From: Ceratopteris richardii
Taxonomy: Eukaryota; Streptophyta; Polypodiopsida; Polypodiales; Pteridaceae
NCBI GenBank assembly: GCA_020310875.1
Contig: CM035414.1
Location: 194,740,365 to 194,804,364 of the forward strand
DNA length: 64,000 bases
Reading direction: 5' to 3'
The notes under the pieces are model-generated. The model was not told the origin of the DNA. It did no database searches and saw only the letters and a list, made by a program, of their open reading frames with translations. A program made the position numbers and the translations under genes. This document shows, one piece after another, positions 37,555-48,819 of the stretch; within the stretch, counting starts at the first letter, position 1; every line of letters starts with the position of its first letter.

Positions 37555-37754
37555 ATGAGCCCTTCAAAGTAGAACTCTTCACTCCTTTTGAGGATGAGCA
37601 AGAGGAAGACAAATAAGCTCTATAATTATATCTTTTAAGGTTTAGGTCCTTTGGATGAGCCCTTCAAAGTAGAACTCTTCACTCCTTTTGAGGATGAGCA
37701 AGAGGAAGACAAATAAGCTCTATAATTATATCTTTTAAGGTTTAGGTCCTTTGG
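37555..37754 (+). repeat. perfect 100-bp tandem duplication
   Basis: CCTTCAAAGTAGAACTCTTC occurs at 37561 and again at 37661, and the 100-base units are identical throughout. Copy B has a single unit near 58620. The duplication is therefore private to copy A and recent. Confidence 0.97.
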
Positions 37755-37971
37755 ATGTGCCAGTGCTAGCCATCGTCCGACACCTTTGTAATTAGAATAC
37801 CCTTGAAACATCTTGCCTAAGAGGTAGACAATAGAATGTAACTTTTTAGTATGAATAAATGATGTTCTTTCTTGTGTGCAAGAGGACGAAAGTGTTCTGT
37901 CACACCGAGAAGATCACTTCCATATAGTGCTATGTATTGAAGTATTTAAAGTTATTTTGTGCTATCAAATG

Positions 37972-37981
37972 AAGTATGTTT
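37972..37981 (+). repeat. LINE target-site duplication, left
   Basis: AAGTATGTTT, repeated at 42851-42860. The same decamer occurs once, uninterrupted, in copy B at 58990-58999. Confidence 0.93.
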
Positions 37982-38892
37982 GTAAGTGTCACTTCTTACC
38001 GGCAAGCCACTTGCTGCTAGTCTTCGAAAATGAAGATATGGCGTTTCGAGCCCTTAGTGTCGGAACTTGGCAACTCGGCCGGGCGACCCTGTGCCTATTC
38101 AGATGGTCCCCTGATTTTACTCCCGACAAATCAAAATCGCTTCGGTACCCTCTCTGGGTTGAGCTCCCTAACCTGCCATACTTCTTGTACAACTTCCTGT
38201 GGGACATCGTTTCTCCTATCGGCAAGCCGTTGGCTTCACGCGAGGACATTGGTGGTCTCATTTATGAAGGTGCAAGACACTCGTTCAACGCTCGGTGGCA
38301 CCCTCAAATCTGTGTCGATAGCAATGGAGCATTGAATCACTCAACGAAAGTAGAGGAATTCAAGGGTCCCCTTAATCTAGAAGCTGATGCAGACGGGTTC
38401 ATCGAAGTCAGAAGAAGAAGGAAAAGAAGCCCTAGGGCAACCTCTGAGCGAAACAACATGTCAGTTACCCCCTCCAGCAACTTGTATTGCAATCTGGAAA
38501 AGGAAATCAATGAGTTTGACTACCTAGGTGGGAACCAACTTGAGGTGGACACCGACGTCAAAGGCCTAGAGATCCCTGACAGTAAAGAAACCTTGCAGGA
38601 GGGCTACACTACAAGCAAAGAAGACGGCTTTACTACTAGCAACGAAGATAACATGGATAGTGAAAGCTCCATCATCGGATCGACTATTCCGGAAATGGAG
38701 CTGAAAACGGGGCCCAGTTCTTCCCAGCAGGAGGCATCCCGCAAAGGAAAACAACCTATGGAGTTATCGTGGAAAAGCCCCCACAAGAACCTAATGCTAA
38801 CTCGGGATCCGATCCGAGCGAAAAAGAAAGATGAATCCAAGAAAAGAAAGGACAAAGCTCCCTCCCGCAAAGAGGGCTCACTACGACAATGA
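37982..38892 (+). pseudogene. LINE ORF1, DUF4283-like, 5'-truncated
   Basis: Codons from 37981 read CKCHFLPASHLLLVFENEDM, then WQLGRATLCLFRWSPDFTPD and YPLWVELPNLPYFLYNFLWD, the DUF4283 pattern of plant L1 ORF1. A basic, low-complexity tail follows (RRRRKRSPR, KKKDESKKRKDKAPSRK). The CCHC knuckle usual after DUF4283 is not seen. The open frame extends upstream to 37876 only through flanking gypsy DNA, so that start is spurious. ORF1 product would bind LINE RNA. The stop TGA overlaps the ORF2 ATG. Confidence 0.85.
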
Positions 38893-41800
38893 TCATCATC
38901 TCGTTAAATGCTAGAGGGCTAACCGACCCCTCAAGAGCGATCATCATTGGTCAATGGCTTCGCGACATTAGCCTAAACCCAGATTTTATTTGTATTCAAG
39001 AGATTAAAATTGACGGAGAAGACCTCCAGAAATGGCTTAGACATGTCTCCTCGACCCATGTTTGGATTTCAACGGCGCATCAGCGGGGGTCCGGTGGAAC
39101 GGTAATCGGTATTAATCAACTCTGGTTTGAAAAGCTTGAGAACTCCTTTGAAGATGAATGCCATCGATGGATTGCTGTTTCTTTCGGTGCTCCGTTTTGT
39201 TTTACTTTAGTTTCTTTGTATGCCCCTAATGGGGAGTTAGAGAGACTTAACACTTGGGCCTCCTTGGACTCGCTCCCCCACAACGTGCTTATTTGTGGTG
39301 ACTTCAACATGGTAGAGGACCCTATGGACAGATGGATGGGCAAGGGCAGGGTCATCGATAGTCGGGAGAAAGAAACGTGGGACAAAACTAAACTACACTT
39401 GGATTTGGTCGAATTCAAAGACTCGAAGGGCTTTTCTTGGTCAAATCTCCAAGCAGGCGAGGACCTGAGGAAAGCTAGACTTGATAGATGCTACATTTCT
39501 CAGAGTTTTACTCATCAGTGGGGCCACCCCTCCCTCTCGCAACGCACCGACCTCACCATCTCTGATCACTACCCGATTGTCATCACTTTTCAACCCCCCA
39601 CCAAGATCCGTAAGGCTCTGTGGTTCCATGCCAGTGTGCCCTCCTTCTCTCTCCCCTCCGTCCATCAAGAAATTTCTGATGTGTGGAAGGAGGCATTCGC
39701 CTCTGGCTTGTCCCCAGCCAAGTGTTGGAGAAGTGCGGTCGATAAGTCACGACAGATTATGATTAGATCCAGGAAGATGCTTGAGATTGTGCGGCGGGCT
39801 CGTAGAGAAGCTCTTTATCATAGACTCTGGCGGCTCGAGGAGGAAGTGAACAAAGGAAAATCTCAAGCCCAGAAAGGACTTCGAAAGATCAGAGCGCTGC
39901 TGAGATACGAGGAAGAGATACAAAGGAAAAATTTGCAAATTTTCTTCAAGGAGTGGTGGGCTGGCAAAGCCGACAAACCCACCAAAGAGATGTGCCGTAT
40001 CCTCAAAAGGAAACACAACAGAGAATCGATCCCCTTATTGCTAGACTCAAATGGCAATGTATGCAATACGGAAGAAGACAATTTTGGGATCATTGAAGGG
40101 CACTTCACGAGACTCCTGGGGACCTCAAACCCCCTCTCCCACCATAGAAGGGACTGTATGGCTGCCATATCTAGGGTTTCCCCCCACAGGATACCACCCA
40201 ACCTTCACTCTCTGCTTCATGCCTCTATCTCTGAAGCCAAAATCATTGAGGTCATTGATGCCCTCCCCTCAGGTAAAAGCCCGGGACCCGACGGGCTCAC
40301 TAATGAGTTCTTTAAATCCTTCAAGTTGGTGGTTGCCACCCCTCTTCGTTTGGTTTGGCAAGAGGCACTCAAGTTTGGCGCGCTTCCTTCTTGTCTCAAC
40401 AATGGCATTATCAAGTTAGTACACAAAAAATGGGAAAAGAACAGAATAGAGAACTGGCGTCCCATTACAATGCTCCAAACAGGATACAAGATCATCGCCA
40501 AAGTCATTGCCAACAGAATCTCTTGCCACTTGAGAGCGTGGTTAAGCGAGGACCAAAAAGGTTTCATCAAAGGCAGGTCAATTTTGGAAACCATTATAGA
40601 TATCTGGGAAGGTCTTGAATTTGCAAATGAGTCTAAACAAGAAGTAGTTTTCCTCAAGATCGACTTTGATAAAGCCTACGATAGGCTAGAATGGGACTAT
40701 CTTCTACAGTCGCTACAAGATCTTGGATGTAGTCAGAAATTCACCAAGATGATCGCGACCCTTCTCGGAAACGCATCGACCCAAATTAACATTAATGGAA
40801 ATCTTTCAAAGGTGATCAAACTTAGAAGATCCATCAGACAAGGGTGCCCATTGGCTCCCCTTCTCTTTGCCATTGCCACAGAAGGGCTTAGCAGGCTGGT
40901 GGAGCATCAGGTGGAAGCTGGTAACATTAAAGGCCTTCGTTTGCCGCATGACCACAGTCAGATCACCATGAGACTTTTTGCCAATGATATGAACGCTTTT
41001 GTGCACAATGATAGTACCAGCCTTGAGACGTTCTGGAAGTGTCTTGCTACTTTTTGTGAAGCCTCTGGATACATAATCAACCACTCTAAGACCGCCTTTA
41101 GAGCTATTGGTGGGTCTCATCCCGACCTTCTCATTGATCATGGCTGTCAAATCATTCCGCAGGGCCAAATTTTTCGGCTTCTTGGGATTCCCTTGGGGTT
41201 TGGCATATCTATGGAACAACGGTGGAACTGGGTGCTTGCCAAACTCGAAAACAAGCTTAAGTATTGGAGAGGTATGCAAATCAATCTTGCTGGTCGTGCT
41301 ATGGTTATCAACACGTTCCTCTTATCATCTACCATTTATTTCCTTTCTTGTTGGAGACCAAAAGAGCATGATCTGTCCAAACTGGATAGTATTTGTAGAA
41401 ACTTCCTTTGGACGGGCGACCACAATAGGAAGGGGGTGCCTAAAATCAAATGGTCCATTTGCACCAGCCATAGAGATAGTGGGGGACTTGGTGTCTTGGA
41501 CATTGGGTGCATGGCTAACAAACTGTCCGCCAAATGGATAATTAAGGCTTGGTGCAACGGGGAGGCCTCGTGGGCCAAGCTGATCTTCAGAAACAAAAAT
41601 GAGTTGGCGCTCATGGGCTTCCCAAATTGGAAGAATCTTGACATCTTGACCTTGTTGTTTTCCCCGATCCCCGTCTTCCCGAAAGGCTCTAATCTGGTGT
41701 GCTTCCTTTGGAAGAGTTGGAATAAAGTCAAAAGCTTCACAAGAATAAGTGAAGACTGGAAGTGGGCTGCCGGTATCAGACAAAACGACTCTATCTGGTT

Positions 41801-42713
41801 TCCGATCCATGGCATCCGGAGTGTGGAATCTTGGAACATTCAAAATGCCAAGAAGCTATGGAACAAAGGCTTCAAAAAATGGAAACATCTCTGGAAACAA
41901 GACACCAACCGCTGGATCAACTTTGAGGATATTGATCCTAGCATCAACATTTCGCATGAAGAATGGAACATGTTGCAAAGCAGATGCCTCGCCTGGGACC
42001 GACACAAAGTTCGCCTTCTCATGGGACACGACATGTCGAGCTCGCTTGGTCTCAAATGGCACAATGGGAATAGCCTATCAAAAGTCCCGAACATCAAAGA
42101 AACGTTCGACTATCAGGTTAACCTCAACAAAAAGTGGTGCCTGTCATGGACGCGGCTTCGGTGGGACATGAAGTTCATGGCTATCTGGCACCCCCTCATA
42201 GAAATCAAAAAGTCTGTCCTCTTATGGCAAATCCTTCATCATGGAATCTGGACGAACCTTAAGGCTAGCAAAATTTGTGGGATCCCTCCCTGGTGCAAAC
42301 ACTGCCACCGGTCTATCGAAGATGTTTCACACATCTTCTTTACCTGCCCCAACTCCAACAGACTCTAGCAGGTGGTTGGAAAGAGAATTAGACTTCAAAA
42401 ACGTCTCAGTTGGCAGCAAGCCCTGCTGGGAGAAGCGATCGGATGCTCCGCGACTCTCTCGAATGCCATCAGAGGGGAGGTCCTATGGAAAATCTGGCGG
42501 GAAAGATGTGCTTTCAACTTCGGTGACTCCCCCAAGGAGTGGTCAATTGAGAAATCGCTATTCCTCCTTGGCAAAAGGATTGTCAACTATAAAAAATCCC
42601 CCCCCTTTAGGCATCATCAAGTACTCCTTTTGATCGATAACAAGCTCAAACCCAAGTGGGCCCCACATGAGGGTGATGAGAGGGTAATTAACCTTCTTTG
42701 TAATGTCATCTAA
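38889..42713 (+). pseudogene. LINE ORF2: endonuclease, reverse transcriptase, zf-RVT
   Basis: Open for 1159 codons, then one amber at 42366-42368, then the same frame stays open to 42713. The endonuclease (about residues 1-235) has LNARGL, CIQEIK, LICGDFNMVED (near residue 136) and SDHYPI (near 224). RT includes LPSGKSPGPDGLTNEFFK, KIDFDKAYDRLEWDYL (near 591) and QGCPLAPLLFAIATEGLSRL (near 650). The active site reads FAND near residue 697-700 where FADD is expected, so a catalytic Asp is Asn. The C-terminal zinc motif CGIPPWCKHCHRSIEDVSH ends FFTCPNSNRL just before the amber, where Trp is usual. It would nick the target and copy LINE RNA there. Confidence 0.93.
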
Positions 42714-42850
42714 GCTCTGTAAAAGCTTCCCCTGCTTTGTGGGATTTGGGGGGTCCCGTGGGCACTAGTCCCCTTCTCTTGTACTTTTCTTTATTTAATT
42801 CAAGTCCGGGAGAGTAGGCTATTGCCGAGCTTCCTTTATATTAAAAAAAA

Positions 42851-42860
42851 AAGTATGTTT
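42851..42860 (+). repeat. LINE target-site duplication, right
   Basis: AAGTATGTTT directly after the poly-A, identical to 37972-37981. Confidence 0.93.
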
Positions 42861-44002
42861 ATTATCTGTGTGGTAATATAGTGAGTAGTTAAATAAGTGT
42901 GTGAGTAATGGAACCTTGCATTCTATTCGGTTTGTAATTTGGTGAAGTGGATTGCTCTGGGGTTGACAACTCAACAAGTTATTTTGGTGAACTAGCTAAG
43001 GAGAAACACATGGATCCATTCATCACAATATTCTGCCACCCCAAGAACCCTATCAGCTATCAGCATATCCTAGTCCTTAACGAGAGTGGAGAAATACAGA
43101 TTAACACATCCATAGCTTGCCTTCCTTGACATGTGCATGGAATGGATTTGAGTGTGGCAACTAAGGAACTACCCCTATGCTGAACTGGACAGGGAATGGA
43201 ATCTTCATTATCACTCGCCATCGTCTGCAAGAAAACTCTATTAAAAGTCAACTATAGATGTGCAAATATGTGAACCACATATCTCGGAGAAGACCGGAAC
43301 TCTTCAAATTGTAAACTCATAATTCTCAGAATGTGCGGTACTTAAGAATTCTTTTCAACTTCTGTAAATGCAGTAGCTTTCACGTGACGATATGACCAGT
43401 ACTTGTCTCTATTCTACGAAAACCTTCTAAAAGAGAAGTGAGTTTCTCGATAGGATATCTCTAACAAACAATCACGACAAAGCAAATGTATCACGCCATT
43501 AAACACTTGTCTCTATTCTACGAAGAACTTCTAAAAGAGAAGTGAGTTTCTCGATAGGAGATCTCTAACAAACAATCACGACAAAGCAAATGTATCACGC
43601 CATTAAACATTCATAGCTTGCCATCATCGACATGTGGATGGAATGCATTTCAATGCGGCAAATAAGGAACTCCCTTCTGTGCTGAGCTTGGAAAGAAAAC
43701 TCGTCGTCTCCAAGAAAACTCTATTAGAAGTCAGCAACGCATGTGCAAATATGTGAGCCACATGTCTCCCAGAAGACGGGAACTCTTCAAATCGTAAATT
43801 CTGAATGTGCGGTACTTATGAATTCGTGAGGTCGTCGTCGTTGTCCAGAGAATCATTCTGCAATAATGTCAAATGCTCCTTGACATGAATTTCATTAAAC
43901 ACTAAAAGGTCCCTTTCATCCTCTTGTACTTTTCGCTTTATTTATTGGAGGGAGAGATAGAAAATTGAGTGATATGACCAGCACTTTTCTCTTTTCTGTG
44001 GC
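42861..44002 (+). repeat. copy A tail with internal tandem structure
   Basis: Non-coding tail of the duplicated unit, resuming at ATTATCTGTGTGG exactly where copy B continues after its empty LINE site. It contains two broken copies (about 43107-43330 and 43610-43830) of an exon-like segment with IHSLPSSTC-type coding, and a 104-bp tandem repeat. I see no LTR boundary. Confidence 0.75.
43402..43609 (+). repeat. 104-bp tandem duplication
   Basis: CTTGTCTCTATTCTACGAA begins at 43402 and 43506. The two 104-base units differ at only a few positions. Copy B has one unit (near 59450-59555). Confidence 0.93.
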
Positions 44003-44199
44003 GGTAGAGAACATTCTCCAAGGTATCGAAGTGGGCACAAGCCAAAGCTGCCATCTTTCTTGATCCAATACTAGTCACTTTTCAGCAAGCTAAATCTTCT
44101 ATTCCAAAAGTACCAAAACCTATAGTAGTGGATTTATTTGAATAATCTAGAACATCACCACACGGGCCACCTCCGAGCACAACCATTTACTATTGATTC

Positions 44200-45190
44200 A
44201 ATGGAATCGTGTTGAATCCTATTATGATACCCTTATGAATTTTTTGACAACTAGTTATCCATCGGATACCATGCGTACAACAGCTAGGCAAAAACTCACT
44301 CTATACACCAAGCAATTCTATAGGTCAACAATAGCATGTTGACCCCTCAAGAGATTAGCTCTATTGTGTCCCAGTGCATGAAGTATATTTAGTTTTGTCC
44401 TTGATTCAGTCTACATCTTCAACTCGTCATTTTTTGGTGGAGTTAATGGATAAGAGGATCCTCCAAAGTGTTCTGTGGTGGCCGACCATACAACGAGATG
44501 TGCAGTACTATGCTTAGTAGTGTGATCCTTACCATCAAACTGATTAAGCCTTTTCACCATATCAGTTTCCCTTAAAACTTGTTCTTCCTCTAGAAGCATT
44601 CCAAAAATAGGGTTTGGATTCTCGTGGCCAAATTACTACCCTAAATGCTCTCATGACAAATTGTTATATTTCAACCTACATCAACTATGCTAGACACTAG
44701 GTTGAGGCCTGGGCACTTCATTCTACCACTACTACAATAGTTTCCAAGTGCTTGACATGAAATCTTTTTCCAGGATTCGGTCTTCCCGTTGAAATAGTGT
44801 CAATCAGAGGCGCTCATTTTGCAAATGAGTTAATTAAAGCTTTGATGTATTCCTTTAATATTACACATAGATTTAGTACTCCATATTATCCCCATGCTAA
44901 TGGTCCTGCGGAAAGCACCAACAAAACATTGTTGACCTTACCCAAGAAGGTAATTATTGATTTTCCTGATCAATGGGATGAACTCTTGTGAACCATTCTC
45001 TAGGCATATCGTACTACGTACAAGGTTAGTACGAGATATAACCCCTTTAAAATAGCCTCTGGAATTGAAGCCATTGCTCCTATGGAAGTGGTTTTCCCAG
45101 TTTGAGAGTGCCCATCAAAAATAAATTGTTACGAATTGAGTTGCTATATACTCACATCGATGATTTGTGGGCACTTGATGAGATGATATG
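44200..45190 (+). pseudogene. gypsy integrase relic between the duplicated copies
   Basis: It holds a linker like that at 34720, a zinc-binding approach (VLWWPTIQRDVQYYA near 44470), the core VEAWALHSTTTTIVSKCLT, then VEIVSIRGAHFANELIKALM and PYYPHANGPAESTNKTLLTL (44797-44940). The catalytic Glu is retained here, but the second Asp reads Ile (VSIRG for VSDRG). The end YNPFKIASGIEAIAPMEVVF runs into copy B at 45002. In copy A the same integrase end abuts Gypsy-b instead. Confidence 0.85.
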
Positions 45191-45740
45191 GCGATTTTAG
45201 TCCGGAGTGCTTACTATCAACTACATGCCAATAACGTGCTTCGATGCTAGTATCCAAAGTATTGAAGTGATAAGCATCCCATTTGAGTAAATAGTGCATT
45301 AGGGACCCCCACAACATAAAGATAATGAAGGTATGACCTCGACAAGAACGAGTGTCACAAGGGGAAGTGATACTACTACAGTATTTCCTCATTTCGGATT
45401 TGTAGGAAATGCCAAAGATATCTCTTGTGACTTCCTATGAAATTTTGTTGTTCAATAGCAACTTAGGTTTTGATGAAAGTCTAATGTTGGTAAACGTCCC
45501 GTTGTCGATGGTAGCTACTTATTACAAGAGAAGGTGTGGAGTCTTGCACAATTCTTGCTATTCTAGAGTAGTAGGAAATTGCCCCAAATAGAATACTTAG
45601 AGCCTATTCAACCACTTAATCTGTAACGTTTGCTAGACTTACCTTTTGTTACTTATCAAGCATCACTCATGAGCTTTGATTCTCACCAAAAAGTAGACAC
45701 ACATGAATACTTCAGTCCCAATGCAATAGAAGATTTATAG
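45190..45740 (+). other. copy B spacer, no recognised gene
   Basis: Counterpart of the copy A spacer. About 130 bases present in A are missing here near 45510. No domain recognised. Confidence 0.6.
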
Positions 45741-45741
45741 G

Positions 45742-47106
45742 GTGGTCAATAGAATCAACAATTGGAAGGAAATTTCCAACCAGTGTCACTTAAAGTTTCG
45801 AGGATTTCCAAGAGATGATCCTGACACACATGTTAGAACATTCAAAATTAAGTCTAGTGTAGTAGAAAATCGAGATGATTGTGAGTATAAAGCCATCATT
45901 TTCCAATCCACCTTGGTTAATGAAGCCCCTCAATGGTTGATTGAATTTGACCTTAACCATTTTTCACTTTATGATGATGTCTGGAATGCCTAATGCATTT
46001 CCTATGCCGATCTTACATAGTATGCTTGATCAAGTTGTCGGATGAGAAACGTACTCTCTTTTAGATGGGTATAGTGGCTACAATGAGGTCCGTATGGCTA
46101 AGACAAACTAAGAAAGCTTTTATCACTGATTGGGGAGTATACGCATGCACAATCATGTGGTCTGGGCTTTGGAATGCCTCAACATCTTTAAACACTGCAT
46201 GTAGGAGATTTATTTTCCCTACCTTACAAGTTTTATGTGAGTCTACTTGGACAATTTCTCTATTTTTGGTGCCACCAATGCACACTTGCTGCATCTTTGA
46301 TTATGTTTCCTTAAGTATAGAAATTATGGATTGTGCCTAGACCCAAGTAAATCTATCTTTGGTGTGTCCTATGTTAAACTGGTGGGCCATATCATCTCAA
46401 GTCAAAAAATTCATGATGATCCTGATAAAGTACAAGTTCTTACGAGCCCCAAACAAAAAATCATTGAAAGATGTTTTACAATTCCTCTAAAAAAACAAGT
46501 GGCATGGCCACCATTTATGATGGTTGCATCACTTAATAATTCCCCTTACTTGATTTACTACAGTAGCCCCTCGTGACTTCAAGTGGACTACCGAATGTTA
46601 GGAATTTTTTTTTTTTTAACTTAAGGTTCCCATCCTGAAGGCTCCGAATGGGTACCTCCCATTTGATGATTTTGTTGATGCCTCAAACATTGCTATAGGG
46701 AGTGACCTCATGCTACTTTAGGATAAGTGCCATCGATCGATCTATTGTGCTAGTCTCCCGTCAACCCCTGTTGAGCAAAATTACTCTCTTATAGAGCATG
46801 CATGCTTCGGCCTTATTTACTATGTGAAAAAATTCTAGCGCCACCTAATTGACCAAAAAATTTCCTTCTATATGAATCACTCTTCATTAACATATTTGGC
46901 TCACTAGTAAAACTTGGATGGGCAGACTTGCAAGATCGGTTCTTTTTCTGCAAGAACTTGAGTATGATGTGGTGCATCACCTAGGTTCTTCCCATGCGAT
47001 TGTTCATTTTTTGTCCCCATTAGATTCCCGTGAAGCTCTAGTGAGCATAGATGACTCCTGCCCAACTACTTACACGATTGAACCTAGCTCTTCACTGATT
47101 CACTAG
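45742..47106 (+). pseudogene. copy B: gypsy gag joined directly to RT-RNase H
   Basis: Gag block FRGFPRDDPDTHVRTFKIKS and EAPQWLIEFDLNHFSLYDDV (45790-45990), then a direct join to RT: FPMPILHSMLDQVVG and TYSLLDGYSGYNEVRM (45995-46100). The active site is VYLDNFSIFG with Asn for Asp. RNase H blocks NGYLPFDDFVDASNIAIGSD and EQNYSLIEHACFGLIYYVKK follow, then GRLARSVLFLQELEYDVVHH and FLSPLDSREALVSIDDSCPT. Frameshifts and stops are scattered through it. Confidence 0.87.
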
Positions 47107-47379
47107 AATCTTGTTAACTCCTATTTTGATACCCTTATGACTTTTTTTACAACTAGCTGTCCACCGAATCCCATGTCTACAACAACCACATAGAAACGCG
47201 CTCTGTATAGTAACCATTTTTGTATCATTGTAGGTCAGTTATCCCCTCATAAGCTTGCATCCATTGTGCCCTGATGCATGAAGTATAGTCAATTGTGGCC
47301 TTGGCTCACTCTGCACCTTCAACTGGTCCTTTTTTGGTGGAATTAACACTCGAAAAGATCTTGCAAAGGTGTATGTGGC

Positions 47380-48400
47380 GGCCAACCATGCAACAAGATG
47401 TGCATGACTATGTCCACTAGTGTGATGCCTACCCACAAATGTGTCAACCCTTGTTGTGACATCAGTTTTCTTTACAACTTGTTCTTCCTCTAGAACCATT
47501 TCCAAAATGGGGTTAGGATTTTATCCGCCCAATTACTCCTTTGACTACTCTCATGGTAATTTGTTATACTATGACCTGCAGTATGCTACATGGTGGGTTG
47601 AGGCCTAGGTAGTTCGTACAACCACTACTACAATAGTTGCCAAGTGTTTGACTCCATATCTTCTTCCACGATTTTGTCTTCCCCTTGAAATAGTTTTCGA
47701 TAAAGGCACTCATTTTGCAAATGAATTAATTGAATCTTTGACATCTTCTTAAATTTAGTACTCCATATTATCCCCATGCTACCAGTCTTGTGAAAAGCGC
47801 CAATAAAACACTATTGACTTTGCTGAAAAAGTTAATTATTGTTTTTGGTGATCCGTGGGATCAACTCCTGCTATCCATTCTATGGGCATACTGCACTAGG
47901 TAGAAGGTTACTACAGGATATATCCCCTTTAAACTAGCCTTTGGAGTTGAAGCTATTGCTCCCATGGAAGTGGTTGTCCCTAGCCTCAGGGTGGCCATGG
48001 AGCATAAATTGTTACTAGGTGAGTTGCTATATACTCACACCAATTATCTATGGGCACTTGATGAGTTGAGGTTTGAAAGTTTTTTGCTCATGCAAGAAGT
48101 ACAATTGATACAAACCGAGATGCATGATCCTTTATTAAGGAATCGAGTTTTTAAAGTTGGTCAACTTGTACTCTTCAACAACTCAAAGTTTGATCATATT
48201 ATGAGAAAATTCAAAGTCCGATGGTTTGGTTTGTACCAGATTTTGTTGCACATCGGTCTCACAACTTTCTGGTTAGGGAACTTTCTTAGAGAATCAATTA
48301 AAAATCTACTCAATGGTTCAAAGCTTTATCCTTTTTGGTTGCCTTCCATGTACTCAATCATTTGTTTGTTACCTATGTCTCCATGGTTTGAATGATTGTT
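47380..48400 (+). pseudogene. copy B: gypsy integrase
   Basis: Zinc-binding approach near 47390-47450, core blocks in changing frames, and the Glu block TSLVKSANKTLLTLLKK near 47790, so Glu is Lys as in copy A. The C-terminal part is open from 47964 (LLGELLYTHTNYLWALDELR, NRVFKVGQLVLFNNSK, FGLYQILLHIGLTTFWL) to the end near 48395. It is more complete than in copy A. Confidence 0.87.
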
Positions 48401-48800
48401 ATGGCATATATATCTTCCTCAAGTCCTATTCATTATTACAATCATCCTATTCTTTCACCATGATGATGCAGCCCATCCCACTACAAGAAACCTTATTTGA
48501 GCCATAGCCATTGAATCGGCCTCCTTTGCCTACTAGATGGTGCATCTTAGCAGATAGAAGCTCTACATGACTCCAATAGAGGTGGATCAAAGATTCTTCC
48601 TACCCATTGATGGTTCCACATCAATGCCCTCTATCTCTTGAGTGGCCATGGAAGAAATATTCTCTCAGCATAGCCAGATCAGGTACGCCATTAGTTGTGG
48701 ACTCAAGTTTGAGTGCTCAATCCTCCACTTTCTTGTGATTGCCCTCAATTCACAACATCGCCCATATGGAATCTCCATGTAGTTCTATTATGTCATTGCC

Positions 48801-48803
48801 CCT
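48801..48803 (+). repeat. CACTA-5 target-site duplication, left
   Basis: CCT, repeated at 57083-57085. The empty site in copy A (CATTGCCCCTACCA, CCT at 36143-36145) has it once. Confidence 0.9.
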
Positions 48804-48813
48804 TACTACAACA
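48804..48813 (+). repeat. CACTA-5 left terminal inverted repeat
   Basis: TACTACAACA, matching the inverse of 57073-57082 at nine of ten positions. The canonical first base C is T. Confidence 0.9.
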
Positions 48814-48819
48814 TATGAG

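Larger units (their letters stand above)
35990..37860 (+). pseudogene. copy A: extra coding relic downstream of integrase
   Basis: About 1.9 kb after integrase holds a decayed protein in several frames. A proline-rich head (PPPPPREEDEEDE near 36350; serine/proline stretches to 36750) is followed by a conserved block LPMANEQFWQFGVNGKCGLH and LCRLSTYLLHMQ (36850-36950), then a heptad-like segment with QVSNLQDANSHHLLHIQELEK. The equivalent in copy B is at 57110-58560. I do not recognise the family. Its place after pol resembles the extra ORF of some plant gypsy lineages. Confidence 0.55.
37982..42850 (+). mobile_element. L1-type LINE, 5'-truncated, in copy A
   Basis: 4869 bases between perfect 10-bp target duplications, ending in a short poly-A (42843-42850, extended by the AA of the duplication). 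It lacks the 5' UTR and the start of ORF1, typical of incomplete reverse transcription. It encodes the end of ORF1, a nearly full ORF2 and a 3' UTR of about 130 bases. It is clearly richer in G+C than the flanks. The empty site in copy B confirms both boundaries. Confidence 0.95.
32491..44002 (+). repeat. direct duplication, copy A (interrupted by a LINE)
   Basis: It is colinear with 45002-59946 from AAGCATACC to TTTTCTGTGGC. Without the LINE and one target duplication it is about 6.63 kb, against about 6.66 kb for copy B without its CACTA. The two share gypsy domain order, a gag-to-RT deletion, a changed RT motif, a changed integrase Glu and a repeat-rich tail. Small private indels separate them, such as about 130 extra bases near 32998-33133 in A. 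Confidence 0.88.

Noticed and set aside
37876..37981. Upstream start of the 338-codon frame that contains LINE ORF1.
   Set aside because: The first 35 codons lie in gypsy tail sequence outside the left target duplication. They are not part of the LINE protein.
39116..42097. Many antisense and shifted frames of 60-172 codons.
   Set aside because: They are shadows of the G+C-richer LINE ORF2, which is open in one plus-strand frame with endonuclease and RT motifs.
32491..44002. Paired LTRs expected for the duplicated gypsy unit.
   Set aside because: I looked for TG...CA direct repeats with an adjacent primer-binding site and polypurine tract around both copies and found none, so the unit is not described as an LTR-bounded element.
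32654..45392. Minus-strand frames at 32654-32869 and 45144-45392 with similar products, hinting at a conserved small gene.
   Set aside because: They occupy equivalent places in the two duplicated copies, so the similarity reflects DNA duplication. No start context or domain supports a gene.
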